Assembly: GCF_963678635.1 (NCBI RefSeq)
Contig: NC_087071.1
Location: 30,246,141 to 30,310,140 of the forward strand
DNA: 64,000 nt
Source of the DNA: Symsagittifera roscoffensis
Taxonomy: Eukaryota; Xenacoelomorpha; Acoela; Convolutidae
Reading direction: 5' to 3'
Shown: piece by piece, positions 38,251 through 46,640 of the stretch
Numbering within the stretch: the stretch's first letter is position 1
Layout of the letters: the number at the start of each line of letters is the position of its first letter
Made by a program: the position numbers and the translations under genes
The notes under the pieces: generated by a model
Seen by the model: only the letters and a program-made list of their open reading frames with translations
What the model was told of the DNA's origin: nothing
The model's database searches: none

Positions 38251-39465
38251 TTTCCTGTTTTCGAAGGAATTGAGGAGTATATATGCTTGGGGGTTTATAT
38301 TCTTTAATGTATAATAACCAAAAGATTCCAAACGAACAATTTCTTTTATCATCGGTATCAAATTTTTCCAAGCTGAACCGTACAAACTTGGTTGCAGTGT
38401 TTTACATGAAACACTCAGCATGTATTTGACGCATAAGTTCCACAGTTTCTTTTTTTTTCACGACTGTCAAGCTGGTAAGACATCACACTAAATGACAAAA
38501 TATGAAATAATTCAAATTCTACAAAGAAACATCTTGAAAGGTCATTTTAGCTAGGGGTGATATGTTCTGTTAATAAGCTGGTTGTGGCTACAAACTAGTA
38601 GGATTTAGTTATAAGAAGGTGTATGTATTCAAAAAAGTTCAAGGTTTATTATTAAAAAGTTGAAGCATGTTTATTATTCCAAAATGACAGAGAATTGCAA
38701 AAATGTTCATTAGAAATTTTATACAAATTGACTTTTGAAGCAAAGAACAAAATCAATTGAAAAAAGCGACGCTTGTTTTAGAGAAGCTGCATAAATGCAC
38801 AACAAATTAAAAGCGACAGAGAAATACGAAACTTCAGAAAAAATTGCGAGAACCAGTAAAAAGACGCAGATTTTGACATGTAGTCCAAATATAAAGGTAA
38901 TCTGAATATACATAACACGTGTATGAGAAACATGATCAAACTTTCGACATTCAAAACTAATTTATTGCAATTTTAAATGAAGTTTCTGGCACTTTAATGG
39001 CGTTTTAACCACTATATGGGATGACCCACCCGTTTAGACATGAACCGAATCATTATCACAGATCTTTGCAATTAGAGGGTGTTTTTGCTCGGATCGCACC
39101 GATCGTATGTAATCTCATCGCAAAGAGTTCTCTCTTCTTTTAGGTAGAGAAGGTCTGAGAACGCGACGAAAGTGTTTACAAGCTGGTTGTTTTGGTTGAA
39201 AAAAAAAGGTTTTCTGTGTGGCTAATTGGTTGAAATTAGTCCAATTTTTACCTTAATCGACAATGGTGAACCCAAGAAGTTCCGTGATAGATAGGACGCA
39301 TTGTTCTACGTGAGTTACAAACTTGTTATCAATTAATGAAATGTTAACAAATCAATGAGTACAAGATCTACCTTAAATGAAACTATTTTGAAAAAAGTAG
39401 TTCAAAACTTTCCATAAAAACAAGCTGTTTTCAAAACTTGTTTTTCTTGAAGCTTGAACATTTTT
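38251..39465. other. AT-rich, no supported gene
   Basis: Unique AT-rich DNA. Minus-strand ORFs at 38,224-38,421 and 38,719-38,913 show no motif, splice context or coding composition. Near 39,090-39,175 there is a slightly GC-richer patch (GATCGCACCGATC, GAGAACGCGACG) that I cannot assign. Confidence 0.45.
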
Positions 39466-39698
39466 TCAGTCACCACAAGTTGAGTTATAGGTCCTGACTT
39501 TGTGGGGTTCATACAAAGGTGTTGCATTTGATGGTAATCCGGTACTGTAATTTTGATTGAAGCCAATCAAGAACAATTTTGGATGAGTGACAAGGTATTC
39601 CACTGTGTTGAAACCATAAATGGTGTAGTTTCCTTCATGACTCCAGCATTTGCCACCAAATTGTTTGGTTAGCATTTTGAAATAATGATGTCGATAGA
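39466..39698 (-). CDS. Candidate terminal exon of an extracellular glycoprotein
   Basis: On the minus strand, a frame open from just after CTGTCTTAG (acceptor AG at 39,699-39,700) runs 77 codons to TGA at 39,466-39,468. The residues look like real protein: aromatic and His-rich start (YRHHYFKM), GGKCWSHEGNYTIYGFN in the middle, and a C-terminal VRTYNSTCGD. It contains four N-X-S/T sequons (NYT, NYS, NAT, NST) and two cysteines, which suits a secreted or luminal domain, probably the C-terminus. An ATG-initiated version (69 codons from 39,675) also exists, but the frame stays open 23 bases further upstream to the acceptor, which favours an internal or last exon. I found no clear upstream exon on this strand and do not recognise the family. 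Confidence 0.5.
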
Positions 39699-39841
39699 CT
39701 AAGACAGGCCGACATCTTTAGTTTTCAAAGGTTTCAAAACTTCATTCTTCGAAACCCCTAACCAGCTCATTGCTTTCGTTTTGCCTTCGTTACGGCACTC
39801 CAATATCTTTGAAAAAGCTTTAAATCTTATCGTTTTATAAG

Positions 39842-40192
39842 ATGGACCACTATCATGAGTTTTGGCATTTTGAAACAGTATCGAAAAATTACCTCTTTTT
39901 GAGCCCGAAAACCGAAAAAGTTGCCACGCGGAGCGGAAAATCCAAGGGAAAATCCTGGGACGATATTGTTGCCATGCGGGGTCGAAGCGCGGGCAAGGTC
40001 GATCGAAAGCTGCCAGGGGACAAGCGAAACAAAGACGCGCAGCGGCGCTACACTGGGACCGACGGAGGAGAAGAACGACGCACCGGAGGAGACAGCTTCA
40101 AAAGCGCCGAAACAGAGAAAGCCGGTTCACCAGGCCAATGCGGAAGGAGCGGGATAAAAAGGAGCCGTCGGAGAAAACGCGCGAGTGAGTGA
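39842..40192 (+). CDS. GC-rich ORF for a basic, low-complexity protein
   Basis: The 116-codon frame starts at ATG 39,842 right after GTTTTATAAG and ends at a TGA that overlaps a good donor (GCGA/GTGAGTGA, near 40,185). The DNA is far more GC-rich than its neighbours. The predicted protein begins with an aromatic segment (HYHEFWHFE) and then becomes Lys/Arg/Gly/Glu-rich (KSKGKSWDD, GDKRNKDAQRR, KRSRRRKRA), as in disordered nucleic-acid-binding or nuclear tails. A shorter alternative frame (39,921-40,157) is Pro/Glu/Ala-rich and also coding-like, so the true frame is not settled. The exon may splice onward at 40,185. No family recognised. Confidence 0.4.
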   Translation: MDHYHEFWHFETVSKNYLFLSPKTEKVATRSGKSKGKSWDDIVAMRGRSAGKVDRKLPGDKRNKDAQRRYTGTDGGEERRTGGDSFKSAETEKAGSPGQCGRSGIKRSRRRKRASE

Positions 40193-40241
40193 CAACGTAC
40201 AGCCGGAGGATCAGGGAGCAAAGAAAAAAGTGGATTGACCG

Positions 40242-40427
40242 ATGAAGTTTCGCCTCGTATCATATTCAAGCCAAGACTCGAACAGCCAAGATGAATCGGG
40301 CTCTAGAAAAAGGACGCGAAAACACACGGCCATTTCACGGATGGAAACGGTTTTGATTGACTCGATCACGCGAGACGAGCGAGAAGCAGAGCCACCAGAT
40401 AACCAAAGGGGAAGTGATAACACTTGA
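40242..40427 (+). CDS. Possible continuation of the charged GC-rich gene
   Basis: A 61-codon frame follows the previous ORF by 50 bases. It is Ser/Arg/Glu-rich (DESGSRKRTRKHTA, DSITRDEREAEPPDN) and GC-richer than the flanks, so it probably belongs to the same coding neighbourhood, either as a next exon or as part of a decayed gene. The proposed ATG lies after CGATGAAG. No motif identifies it. Confidence 0.3.
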   Translation: MKFRLVSYSSQDSNSQDESGSRKRTRKHTAISRMETVLIDSITRDEREAEPPDNQRGSDNT

Positions 40428-40429
40428 GT

Positions 40430-41455
40430 TCAGACAAAAGAAAAGAGGCGAAAAAGAGCCTAGTTGAAACTTTGTTAAATTTCCATCTCAACCCAGGGAG
40501 AGGCAGTGTCTTATGGTCCGAATCTCAATTTACCTAGTTCAAGTATTTTTTAATTTTCATTAATGCATTTCAGAGTTTCCGCGAAAAAAGGAATCTCATA
40601 TATATATACCATTAAGTTTATGCTAATTTGTAGTTCCTTAAGTCCGTCCTTGGTATTGACCATCGTGTCAAAATTGATACCTGCCAACGGCTACGTCTAG
40701 TTCCAGTGGCGCTAAAACATTGTCGCCAAATTTTTCATTCAATTACATTTTGCTTACTGTGACTTTATGGTACGAAATTTACACTACTGGAATTACGTTT
40801 TTCACACAGCATTGTGTTTTTCCCTTTTGCATGATAGATGCCCTTTTGTCGTAGAAATTCTAATCTTACTTTCGCTGGATATGTTCAATTCTCAAAAAAC
40901 AAAACAAATTTTCAATACTCAAGTTTTTTTTCTTTTTTAGACAAAACTTTTTGTGTTTATTAAACAAAACCATTCCAATTGAGTTAGCTTAAGTTCTGCA
41001 GTTTGTTCTTTTGGTTTTGAATTGTGAAAAAATTTCAAGTCTTGTAGGAAAAAGTGAACACTATTGATTGCTGGGCCATGAAACGTATCACAAACTTTAT
41101 CACACACAAACAATTCTTCTCAGCAAAACTAGTAGATACTAAAACAACATGTGGTTGCCATTCGTTGACAAAATCCAAAAAAAACTGAAAAAATTGAGTC
41201 AAAATAAGATTTTTTTTGACAGGAGCAGCGACACTTTCGCCCGCCATAGCATGTGTTTTTACTTCTTTTCATTTCGTCCTTTCTTGTTTGATCTGATGTA
41301 GATTTCAGTTTTGTGTTGTCAATTTTTGTGAGTAATGTTAACAGTTGTGAACTTGTTTTGACAGATCAACAAGAGGTCAATTACTTTTAGATGTAATATA
41401 CAGTTAAGTTATCATGGCAAATGTTGGGTGATAAGAAGATAAAAATTGTGTTCTT
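40430..41455. other. AT-rich spacer; one weak minus-strand ORF
   Basis: Mostly AT-rich. On the minus strand at 41,035-41,247 a 70-codon ORF begins with a GC-rich, protein-like start (MAGESVAAPVKK) and continues into hydrophobic AT-rich codons with TTTTTTCAG embedded. This could be a short first exon running into an intron, but I would not call it a gene. A short TATATATATA run sits near 40,598. Confidence 0.35.
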
Positions 41456-41672
41456 GGTTCTTTACCAGTTTCCTAACCCCCTCGTAAAATTACAAAATAA
41501 AATTGTTGAAAACATGTTTGAAATGAAATTTACTTCTAAAAAAGGTTTTAACTATCTATTATATTGTTCAGAATGAATTTTTTTCTAGAGTTAGGAACAT
41601 CAAAAGCAATTTAAGCAGTCTTTTCTAAAATTGAACTTCTGCAAAAATCAAAAGGGGCACTGGAAAAGAGCC
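41456..41672 (+). mobile_element. GGCTCTTTT element, family B, copy 1 (degraded)
   Basis: The left end GGTTCTTTACCAGTTTCC is followed by a C-run and the right end is GGGGCACTGGAAAAGAGCC. The ends are near inverted repeats of each other. Flanks GTGTTCTT and GTTTTTTT agree at 6 of 8 positions, a plausible decayed 8-bp target duplication. The ~217-bp interior has no coding capacity. Confidence 0.65.
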
Positions 41673-41767
41673 GTTTTTTTTATTAAGCCCCTTCATTTTG
41701 AAATATGTTACTGCAGTGAGTGAGAGAGTTTTTTTGTAATTTATTTGGTCCCAATTCAAAAACGAAA

Positions 41768-42178
41768 GGCTATTTTTTCCTTTCCTGTCTCCACCCCACC
41801 TCATCCTCACACGAGCATCAATTTTACGGTGAAAGGAGTGATTTTACAAGGATAGTTTTGAAGATCAAACATGTCGTGCCTGCTATGGCCGAATTAGCCG
41901 GCATATCAATTTTCATAAAATTCCAACAATGTGGTGGGGGAGGGGGGGCTCTTTTTCCTTTTCCCCCCACCTCACACGACCTTCAATCTATTAGTTTAAA
42001 GAGTGGTTTTACGAGGTTGAGTATGAAGACCAAATATGTTTTTCGTGGCCTTATTAGTCTGTATGTAAATTTTCATAGCAATCGGACAATGTAATCAACA
42101 AATTTACATGTAAAAATTTGCAGGTGGGGGGGGGGGGGGGAAAGGAAAAAGAGCCGGAGGGGGTGTTGGAGAAAAAAT
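41768..42178 (+). mobile_element. GGCTCTTTT element, family A, interrupted by a nested copy
   Basis: The left end GGCTATTTTTTCCTTTCC and the family A interior (CACACGAGCATCAATTTTA, CAATTTTCATAA, CAACAATGTGG) lead into a poly-G tract. At 41,946 that tract is split by another family A element (41,947-42,155). After the nested copy the poly-G resumes and the element ends in a degraded terminus (GGAGAAAAAATAAAA) near 42,178. No protein is encoded. Confidence 0.65.
41947..42155 (+). mobile_element. GGCTCTTTT element, family A, nested copy with exact 8-bp TSD
   Basis: This 209-bp element starts GGCTCTTTTTCCTTTTCCCC and ends GGGGAAAGGAAAAAGAGCC, terminal inverted repeats. It is flanked on both sides by GGAGGGGG (41,939-41,946 and 42,156-42,163), an exact 8-bp target-site duplication taken from the poly-G tract of the element it entered. 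The interior matches other family A copies: CCTCACACGA, GGTTTTACGAGG, ATGAAGACCAAATATG, TTTTCATAGCAATCGGACAA, GTAAAAATTTGCAGGTG. Confidence 0.88.
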
Positions 42179-42212
42179 AAAAATTTCACCACGAACTTTT
42201 AAAACAATTAGT

Positions 42213-42426
42213 GGCTCTTTTTCCTTCCCCCCCCCCCCCCACCTCAGACGAGCTTCAATTTTTTAGTGTAACGAGTGGTTTTACGAGGTAAATTATGAAG
42301 ACCAAATATGTTTGTCATGGCCTAATTAATCTATATGTCAATTTTCATAACAATCGGACAATGTGGTCAACAAACTTACTTGTAAAAATTTGCAGGTGGG
42401 GGGGGGGGGGGAAAGGAAAAAGAGCC
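42213..42426 (+). mobile_element. GGCTCTTTT element, family A, complete with exact 8-bp TSD
   Basis: This 214-bp element runs from GGCTCTTTTTCCTTCC plus a long C-run and CACCTCAGACGAGC to TTGCAGGTG, a long G-run and GAAAGGAAAAAGAGCC. The flanks CAATTAGT (42,205-42,212) and CAATTAGT (42,427-42,434) are an exact 8-bp duplication. The termini are inverted repeats of about 25-30 bases, mostly homopolymer. This is the best-preserved family A copy and has no ORF of its own. Confidence 0.9.
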
Positions 42427-42486
42427 CAATTAGTCAACCTGTACAAGATTTTCAAAATCAGAAATGACAGATCGAAGAAACGGTAG

Positions 42487-42891
42487 AAAATTCGTTTTTT
42501 TTCCAGTTTCCCACCCCCCTTGTGAAATTAAAAAATACAGCTGTTCAAAAGTTGTTCAAACGGCATTTTGCATCGTATAAATGTTGAAAAAGTTTCTTCA
42601 CCTGTTCACGCTGACACGATTCAAGGGCTCTTTTTCCTCCCCCCCCCCCCCCACCTCACTCAAACATGAATTTTAGGGTCTAACGAGGTTTATTATGAAA
42701 GACCAAATATGGTTGTCATGGCCTAATGAGCCAGCATGTCAATTTTCATGACAATCGGACAAAGTGATTAGTAATTTCAGATATAAAAATTAGCAGGTGG
42801 GGGGGGGAAAGGAAAAAGAGCTTTTTAAATAGACTTTTATATATTGAATTTCAGAAAATATCAACGGGGGGGGGGGGACTGGAAAAGAGCC
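42487..42891 (+). mobile_element. GGCTCTTTT element, family B, interrupted by family A
   Basis: The left half (TTTTTTCCAGTTTCCCACCC, CTTGTGAAATT, GTTCAAA, CTGTTCACGCTGACACG) stops at 42,625 and the right half resumes at about 42,823 (TTTATATATTGAATTTCAGAAAATATC, G-run, ACTGGAAAAGAGCC). The family B copy at 44,778-44,966 has the two halves contiguous (GTTCACTCTGATACG, then TTTTAAAATAG and TTGAATTTCAGAAAA), which shows the uninterrupted state. Confidence 0.75.
42626..42822 (+). mobile_element. GGCTCTTTT element, family A, nested inside family B
   Basis: This ~196-bp copy runs from GGCTCTTTTTCC plus a C-run and CACCTCACTC to TTAGCAGGTG, G-run and GAAAGGAAAAAGAGCT. The last base of the right terminus has changed, and the 8-bp flanks no longer match well (4 of 8). 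It therefore appears older than the copy at 42,213-42,426. It sits inside a family B element whose intact relative is at 44.8 kb. Confidence 0.75.
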
Positions 42892-43234
42892 AAAAATTCG
42901 AAGTATATTCAAAGATGTTGAAATGAGATTATTTGATAATCCGAATTTGATTTGATGGTAGGCATTTCAGAGTTACCGGTTGCTATAGTAACGTAATCTC
43001 GGTTAAACTCCTTTTGGGATATATGTTAGGTTTCTCCTATTAGTAGATTGTTTTCAAATCTTCTTTTTGAAATGAAAATCCACGTGCTCGCTTACGCTGT
43101 TGGAATTTTTCTTACCAAATTTTGGAACAAAGTATGATATTTTGAGACAATTGTGCCAGAAATTGTAATCGAAAACAGCGAACCATTTCAGTACATTGTT
43201 TCGAAGCCATTTTTGGCATTCGATCTGAGAAAAA
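42892..43234. other. AT-rich spacer before the charged ORF
   Basis: Unique sequence with no repeat end recognised. It may contain the 5' region of the ORF that starts at 43,235. No TATA box or other promoter element can be assigned. Confidence 0.4.
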
Positions 43235-43456
43235 ATGTCTGAAACTGCGAGAAATACCGCGGGCGGAGGAACCGAGGCACCCGAAGGGGGTGCTGCCTCT
43301 GAAAAGCCCAAAAATGCGACAGATCGACCCGAAAAGAAAGAAGGAGACGACCTGAAAGACGAGAAGAAAGTTCCATCGGAGCCTGAGCCGACAGACCAGG
43401 AGAAGAAAGGGATCAACTTAATTCGAAGCATTCCAAAAACTTCCTTGAAATTTTAA
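43235..43456 (+). CDS. Charged N-terminal exon or small acidic protein
   Basis: ATG at 43,235, in the context GAAAAAATGTC, opens 73 codons that are GC-rich against an AT-rich background. The product starts MSETARN, is Gly/Ala/Pro/Glu-rich and then Lys/Glu/Asp-rich (DRPEKKEGDDLKDEKK, EPEPTDQEKKG), typical of a disordered cytoplasmic tail. The frame ends at TAA 43,454 shortly before a family B transposon. It may be the first exon of a membrane protein whose later exons lie at 45,815-45,968 and 46,324 onward, because charge and topology agree. I do not see a good GT donor inside the ORF, so that link is unproven. The overlapping minus-strand ORFs are shadows. Confidence 0.45.
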   Translation: MSETARNTAGGGTEAPEGGAASEKPKNATDRPEKKEGDDLKDEKKVPSEPEPTDQEKKGINLIRSIPKTSLKF

Positions 43457-43488
43457 AAGGAGATTTAAAATGATTTTATGGCTTTATT

Positions 43489-43700
43489 GGCTCTTTTCCA
43501 GTTACCCCTTTCAAATTCAATTTTAAGAAGTCTATTTAATGTTGTCATAATGCAATGAAATTTAGCGTGGTGAACAAATCGACTATTTTGAACAGATTTG
43601 TTCTTCATACTTTACAGCGTAACATCACGCGTTTAGCCGTAATAACACGTAAAACAAACATAAAACTCGGTATTTTGAAGGGGGGAACTGAAAAAGAGCC
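43489..43700 (+). mobile_element. GGCTCTTTT element, family B, complete with exact 8-bp TSD
   Basis: The 212-bp element starts GGCTCTTTTCCAGTTACCCC and ends GGGGGGAACTGAAAAAGAGCC. Both flanks are GCTTTATT (43,481-43,488 and 43,701-43,708), an exact 8-bp duplication. The interior differs from family A and contains no recognised gene. The ORF reported across it (43,555-43,797) is a chance translation of the element and its flank. Confidence 0.9.
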
Positions 43701-43804
43701 GCTTTATTTCATGACAATTATTGATGCCCTTAGGAAAACAGTTTGGTTCAAATCTAGGCTCTTTTCTAATCTGATTTCAGATCTGAACATTTACTAGGTA
43801 CCCA

Positions 43805-44012
43805 CCAGCGAATTTAGGGGGGGGGGTCCGGACGCCTCCCTTTTCAAGGATTCGACACCCTGCCTACCCAAAGGGTCCCCCCTTTGTACTAGTTTGAGAT
43901 ACCCATTTTTGGCTGACGAACACTAAAATGTTTCTGAATGCGCTCCTGGCGCCAAAATATACTAATTTTTGAAAATCCACTCCCCTCGATAAAATCCTAG
44001 ATCCACCCCTGG
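43805..44012. mobile_element. Second type of short inverted-repeat element (tentative)
   Basis: The left end CCAGCGAATTTAGGGGGGG and the reverse complement of the right end, CCAGGGGTGGATCTAGG, are similar, and the interior ends in a C-rich tract, so this looks like a ~208-bp non-autonomous inverted-repeat transposon. CAGGGG-type termini are common in hAT-like elements. I could not find a convincing target duplication. The minus-strand ORF 43,864-44,076 is a translation of this repeat. Confidence 0.5.
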
Positions 44013-44058
44013 TTAAACCATTAATTTGGCGATACTCTGAGATGCGGGTAAAAGAAAA

Positions 44059-44245
44059 GGCTCTTTCCCCCATCACCTCACACGAGCATCATTTTTATGG
44101 TGTAACGAGGGGTTTTACAAGATTAATTATGAAGCCCAAATATGTTTTTCATGGCCTAAATAGTTGGTATGCCAATTATCATAACAATGTGAACATTTAT
44201 TTGATTTGTAAAATTTTGCATGTGGGGGGAGGAGGAAAAAGAGCT
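44059..44245 (+). mobile_element. GGCTCTTTT element, family A, copy with 7/8 TSD
   Basis: Left end GGCTCTTTCCCCCATCACC, family A interior (CACACGAGCATCATTTTTA, GGGGTTTTACAAGATTAATTATGAAG, ATGTTTTTCATGGCC) and right end GGGGGGAGGAGGAAAAAGAGCT. The flanks AAAGAAAA (44,051-44,058) and ACAGAAAA (44,246-44,253) match at 7 of 8 bases. The homopolymer tracts are shorter and interrupted here. Confidence 0.8.
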
Positions 44246-44253
44246 ACAGAAAA

Positions 44254-44777
44254 AAGTCCACCACGCGAGTGTCTTTTATGTTTTTCAGCTCCTTTTCCTA
44301 TTACGCCACCTGCAAAGTTCTACAACAAAACAAGGGAAAAAAAACCTTTTTAATTTGGTTAATTTATTTCAATTTTCATGGAGAAAACTGTAAATCAAAT
44401 GATGTTGCCTAAACGAGCAATGAAAAATACATCGCAAAGTTAAGTTACCCGGAAAAAGTGAACAAAATTTGAAACTTCTAAAGCGTTTTTCTCAATGGGT
44501 TAAGATAGGATAAAAAAATTAGCCTAAATTTTTGCCAGAAAAATTTCGACGCAATTTATTTGGCAAGTTTTGAAACCAAAATTTTATCCCAAAAATTCGT
44601 CATTTAGATTATTTTGCTTAATCAAGAATTACGCTGAAAACTGCCGAGATAATTGATGAGAAAATTGCCTCAAAAAGAACCTTTTTTTCAGCCCATTAAT
44701 TTCTGTAGAGGTAAGAAACCCCAAAAAACTTTGCAAAACGTCTAGAGTTTGTTTTTAAGCAAAGAATTGTAGTTTGA
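44254..44777. other. AT-rich spacer
   Basis: AT-rich DNA between two transposon copies. Nothing else recognised. Confidence 0.5.
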
Positions 44778-44966
44778 GACTCTTTTCCATTTTTCCACCC
44801 CCTAGAACTACTGCAACAAAAAGTTGAATAAAAATTGTTCATACACCAATCTGCATGGAAGAAAAGTTGTAAAAATCTGTTGAATTGTTCACTCTGATAC
44901 GTTTTAAAATAGTTTTCGTAAATTGAATTTCAGAAAATTCAAAAGAAAGGGAACTGCAAAATAGCC
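44778..44966 (+). mobile_element. GGCTCTTTT element, family B, degraded but uninterrupted
   Basis: Left end GACTCTTTTCCATTTTTCC and right end GGGAACTGCAAAATAGCC are mutated family B termini. The interior (TTGTTCACTCTGATACG, AATTGAATTTCAGAAAA) is the uninterrupted equivalent of the nested site at 42,487-42,891. The poly-G run is almost lost (AAAGAAAGGG), and the flanks do not retain a clear duplication, so this is an old copy. Confidence 0.7.
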
Positions 44967-45814
44967 GAATTTTCTTATAGGATATATCATGCAAAGTATA
45001 TCCTTTTATACAGATTTTTAGAGACCTCTCTAGAACATTGTTTGGCTATTAGAGAGGCTCTTTGGATATAACGTTCTTCCCGGTTTGACCAAAATTCAAT
45101 TTCCATGTTTGAAAAAATAATAATCAAACACTTTTCATGCAGTACGAAAAATTGCAAAAAAGTACTATGGTTAGTGATTTTACCTATAGGAAAATGTTTG
45201 ACTAGCATTTTTTAAGTCATAAACGAACACAAGTGACAAGACTATGGTTTATTCAAAACTAGAATCACCAAAAGTTTGAGGTTTTTTATCAACAATGCAT
45301 CGGTAACGATATGAATGATCCAAGAATAGTCTTACACAAATATTATGCTTTTAAAGCTTAGCAAAAACTTTGAATGATGATCATTTTTAAAATTTGAATT
45401 ATCATTAGAAATTGAAACTGGTCAAGGCATACATAAACATGCCATACAAAAGAAATAGTAGTTTTGAGAATTTTTGAAAAAAGTTATGCAGAGAAACGGA
45501 AAATATCCAATTTTTGTGTATCGAGGACTACGTTATGCATGCAAAAAAAAATCAAATTTTGCATGCAAAAAGTTTTTATTTTTTTTGAAAAAAGATTGTC
45601 TGAGTACAAAGATCGTTTTGCGATTGAAAAAAAAAACAAAAAAAATGTTCGGAGCAATTTAAAAGTTCAAAAAAATGCTATTGAATGAAAAACAACAAGC
45701 AAAAAAAACTAAAACACAACCGAAAACACTTTTCCTCCCCATCTTAAATGGTCGGAACAAAAAAGGAAAAAACTGAGCAAACCAATGAATGAATTAAATT
45801 GATTGCACTGATGA
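44967..45814. other. AT-rich, probably intronic or intergenic
   Basis: No supported gene. Small ORFs at 44,987-45,208 (minus) and 45,464-45,688 (plus) are Lys/Phe-rich translations of A/T runs. A small direct repeat of TTTTGCATGCAAAAA type lies near 45,530-45,575. Confidence 0.5.
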
Positions 45815-45968
45815 ATTGAAGATCTGGAGGAGAGGACGAAGGAGCAGATAGCGGCTGACCAGAGGAACCAGAAGCAGGACAAGAAATGCAACTGCAGCAA
45901 GGCCACATGCAAGAGTTGTTGCAAGAAGTTCGCCACAGCGCTCGTGTCGGCACTCCTCGTCAACATGT
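45815..45968 (+). CDS. Exon: charged, Cys-rich segment leading into a membrane span
   Basis: This GC-rich frame is open after a TGA at 45,812 and ends at a strong donor (AACATGT/GTGAGTAT). It encodes DLEERTKEQIAADQRNQKQ, a highly charged probable helix, then KKCNCSKATCKSCCKKF with five cysteines, then a hydrophobic run (ATALVSALLVNM) that is continued in frame by the next exon. Cysteine clusters just before a membrane span are often palmitoylated, but this is inference. The 5' splice acceptor is weak (only TTGAAG or similar), so the exon start is approximate. The minus-strand ORFs over it (45,709-45,966 and 45,744-45,953) are shadows. Confidence 0.55.
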
Positions 45969-46093
45969 GTGAGTATCTAAGCTTGCATCTTAACCAGTCT
46001 CAGATTCTTTCTTACTAACTCTGTATAACTGAATAGTAAATTGCATTAGTTCGAAGTGGGTTGCCTTTTAAAAGTCTTAGTTCTGAAAAATCA

Positions 46094-46140
46094 AGGTAGA
46101 CCTGGAAAAGATCGGACACTTTTCCAACCCCCCCCCCTCA
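46094..46140 (+). mobile_element. Back-to-back fragments of GGCTCTTTT-type ends
   Basis: ACCTGGAAAAGATC, a family B-like right end, is directly followed by GGACACTTTTCCAACCCCC, a family B-like left end with its C-run. The rest of either element is not recognisable. These are fragments in the putative intron between the two exons above. Confidence 0.45.
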
Positions 46141-46323
46141 ACTTATAAATTTTCTATTTTTATTAGATTCACTATTTATTTCATCATATTTTTATTTTGC
46201 GAAAAACTCGTAAAAAAATCAAGTTTGTCAGGAGGAAAAAAAGCCTCAAACTCGAAGAAAACGCTGATTTCCAAAAGGCAAAAACAATAACCTCCCAATT
46301 GAGTCTTTCTTTCCATGATTCAG

Positions 46324-46511
46324 TGACTGCGGCCTTCTTCGCCATCGTCTTCGTCATCTTCCTCCAGATTCTGAACATAGGCAATGATATCATGGTGGAT
46401 GACATCATAATGATGAATGGACCTGCAGGGTCAGTCGTCGCACCCAGGAACCCTTGCAGAATCAACGGAACATGGTACACGTCGACATTCAAACTTGGGT
46501 GTCTTGCCATT
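46324..46511 (+). CDS. Exon: transmembrane segment and extracellular domain
   Basis: A good acceptor (TTTCTTTCCATGATTCAG) precedes this exon, and its phase exactly completes the codon split by the donor at 45,968. Residues read TAAFFAIVFVIFLQIL, extending the hydrophobic run from the previous exon to a full membrane span, then NIGNDIMVDDIIMMNG and a more polar part with PRNPCRINGTWYTSTFKLG, containing one N-glycosylation sequon (NGT) and a cysteine. A charged N-terminus, a single span and a glycosylated C-terminal side suggest a type II membrane protein. The 3' end is uncertain: the frame stays open to 46,606, with possible donors near 46,429 and 46,511. The family is not recognised. Confidence 0.55.
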
Positions 46512-46640
46512 ATAGCTAGTCCCCAACCTAGTAACAAAAAATATAGCCCCCACACTGTGATTTTACTATTTTGGCGGGGCTATAATTTGCTGGAGGGGTG
46601 GGGCTAAAGATCCAGGGTTTCCTTCAGCACCGTAACCTTG

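Noticed and set aside
40593-40612. TATATATATA as a promoter
   Set aside because: It is a short microsatellite with no gene in a suitable position downstream.
43849-43862. GGATTCGACACCC as a tRNA T-arm
   Set aside because: No acceptor, D-arm or anticodon arm can be folded around it, and it lies within an inverted-repeat element.
41720-44353. ORFs of 60-124 codons between 41.7 and 44.4 kb (for example 41,720-42,094 and 44,042-44,353)
   Set aside because: They read through the non-coding GGCTCTTTT elements and their homopolymers.
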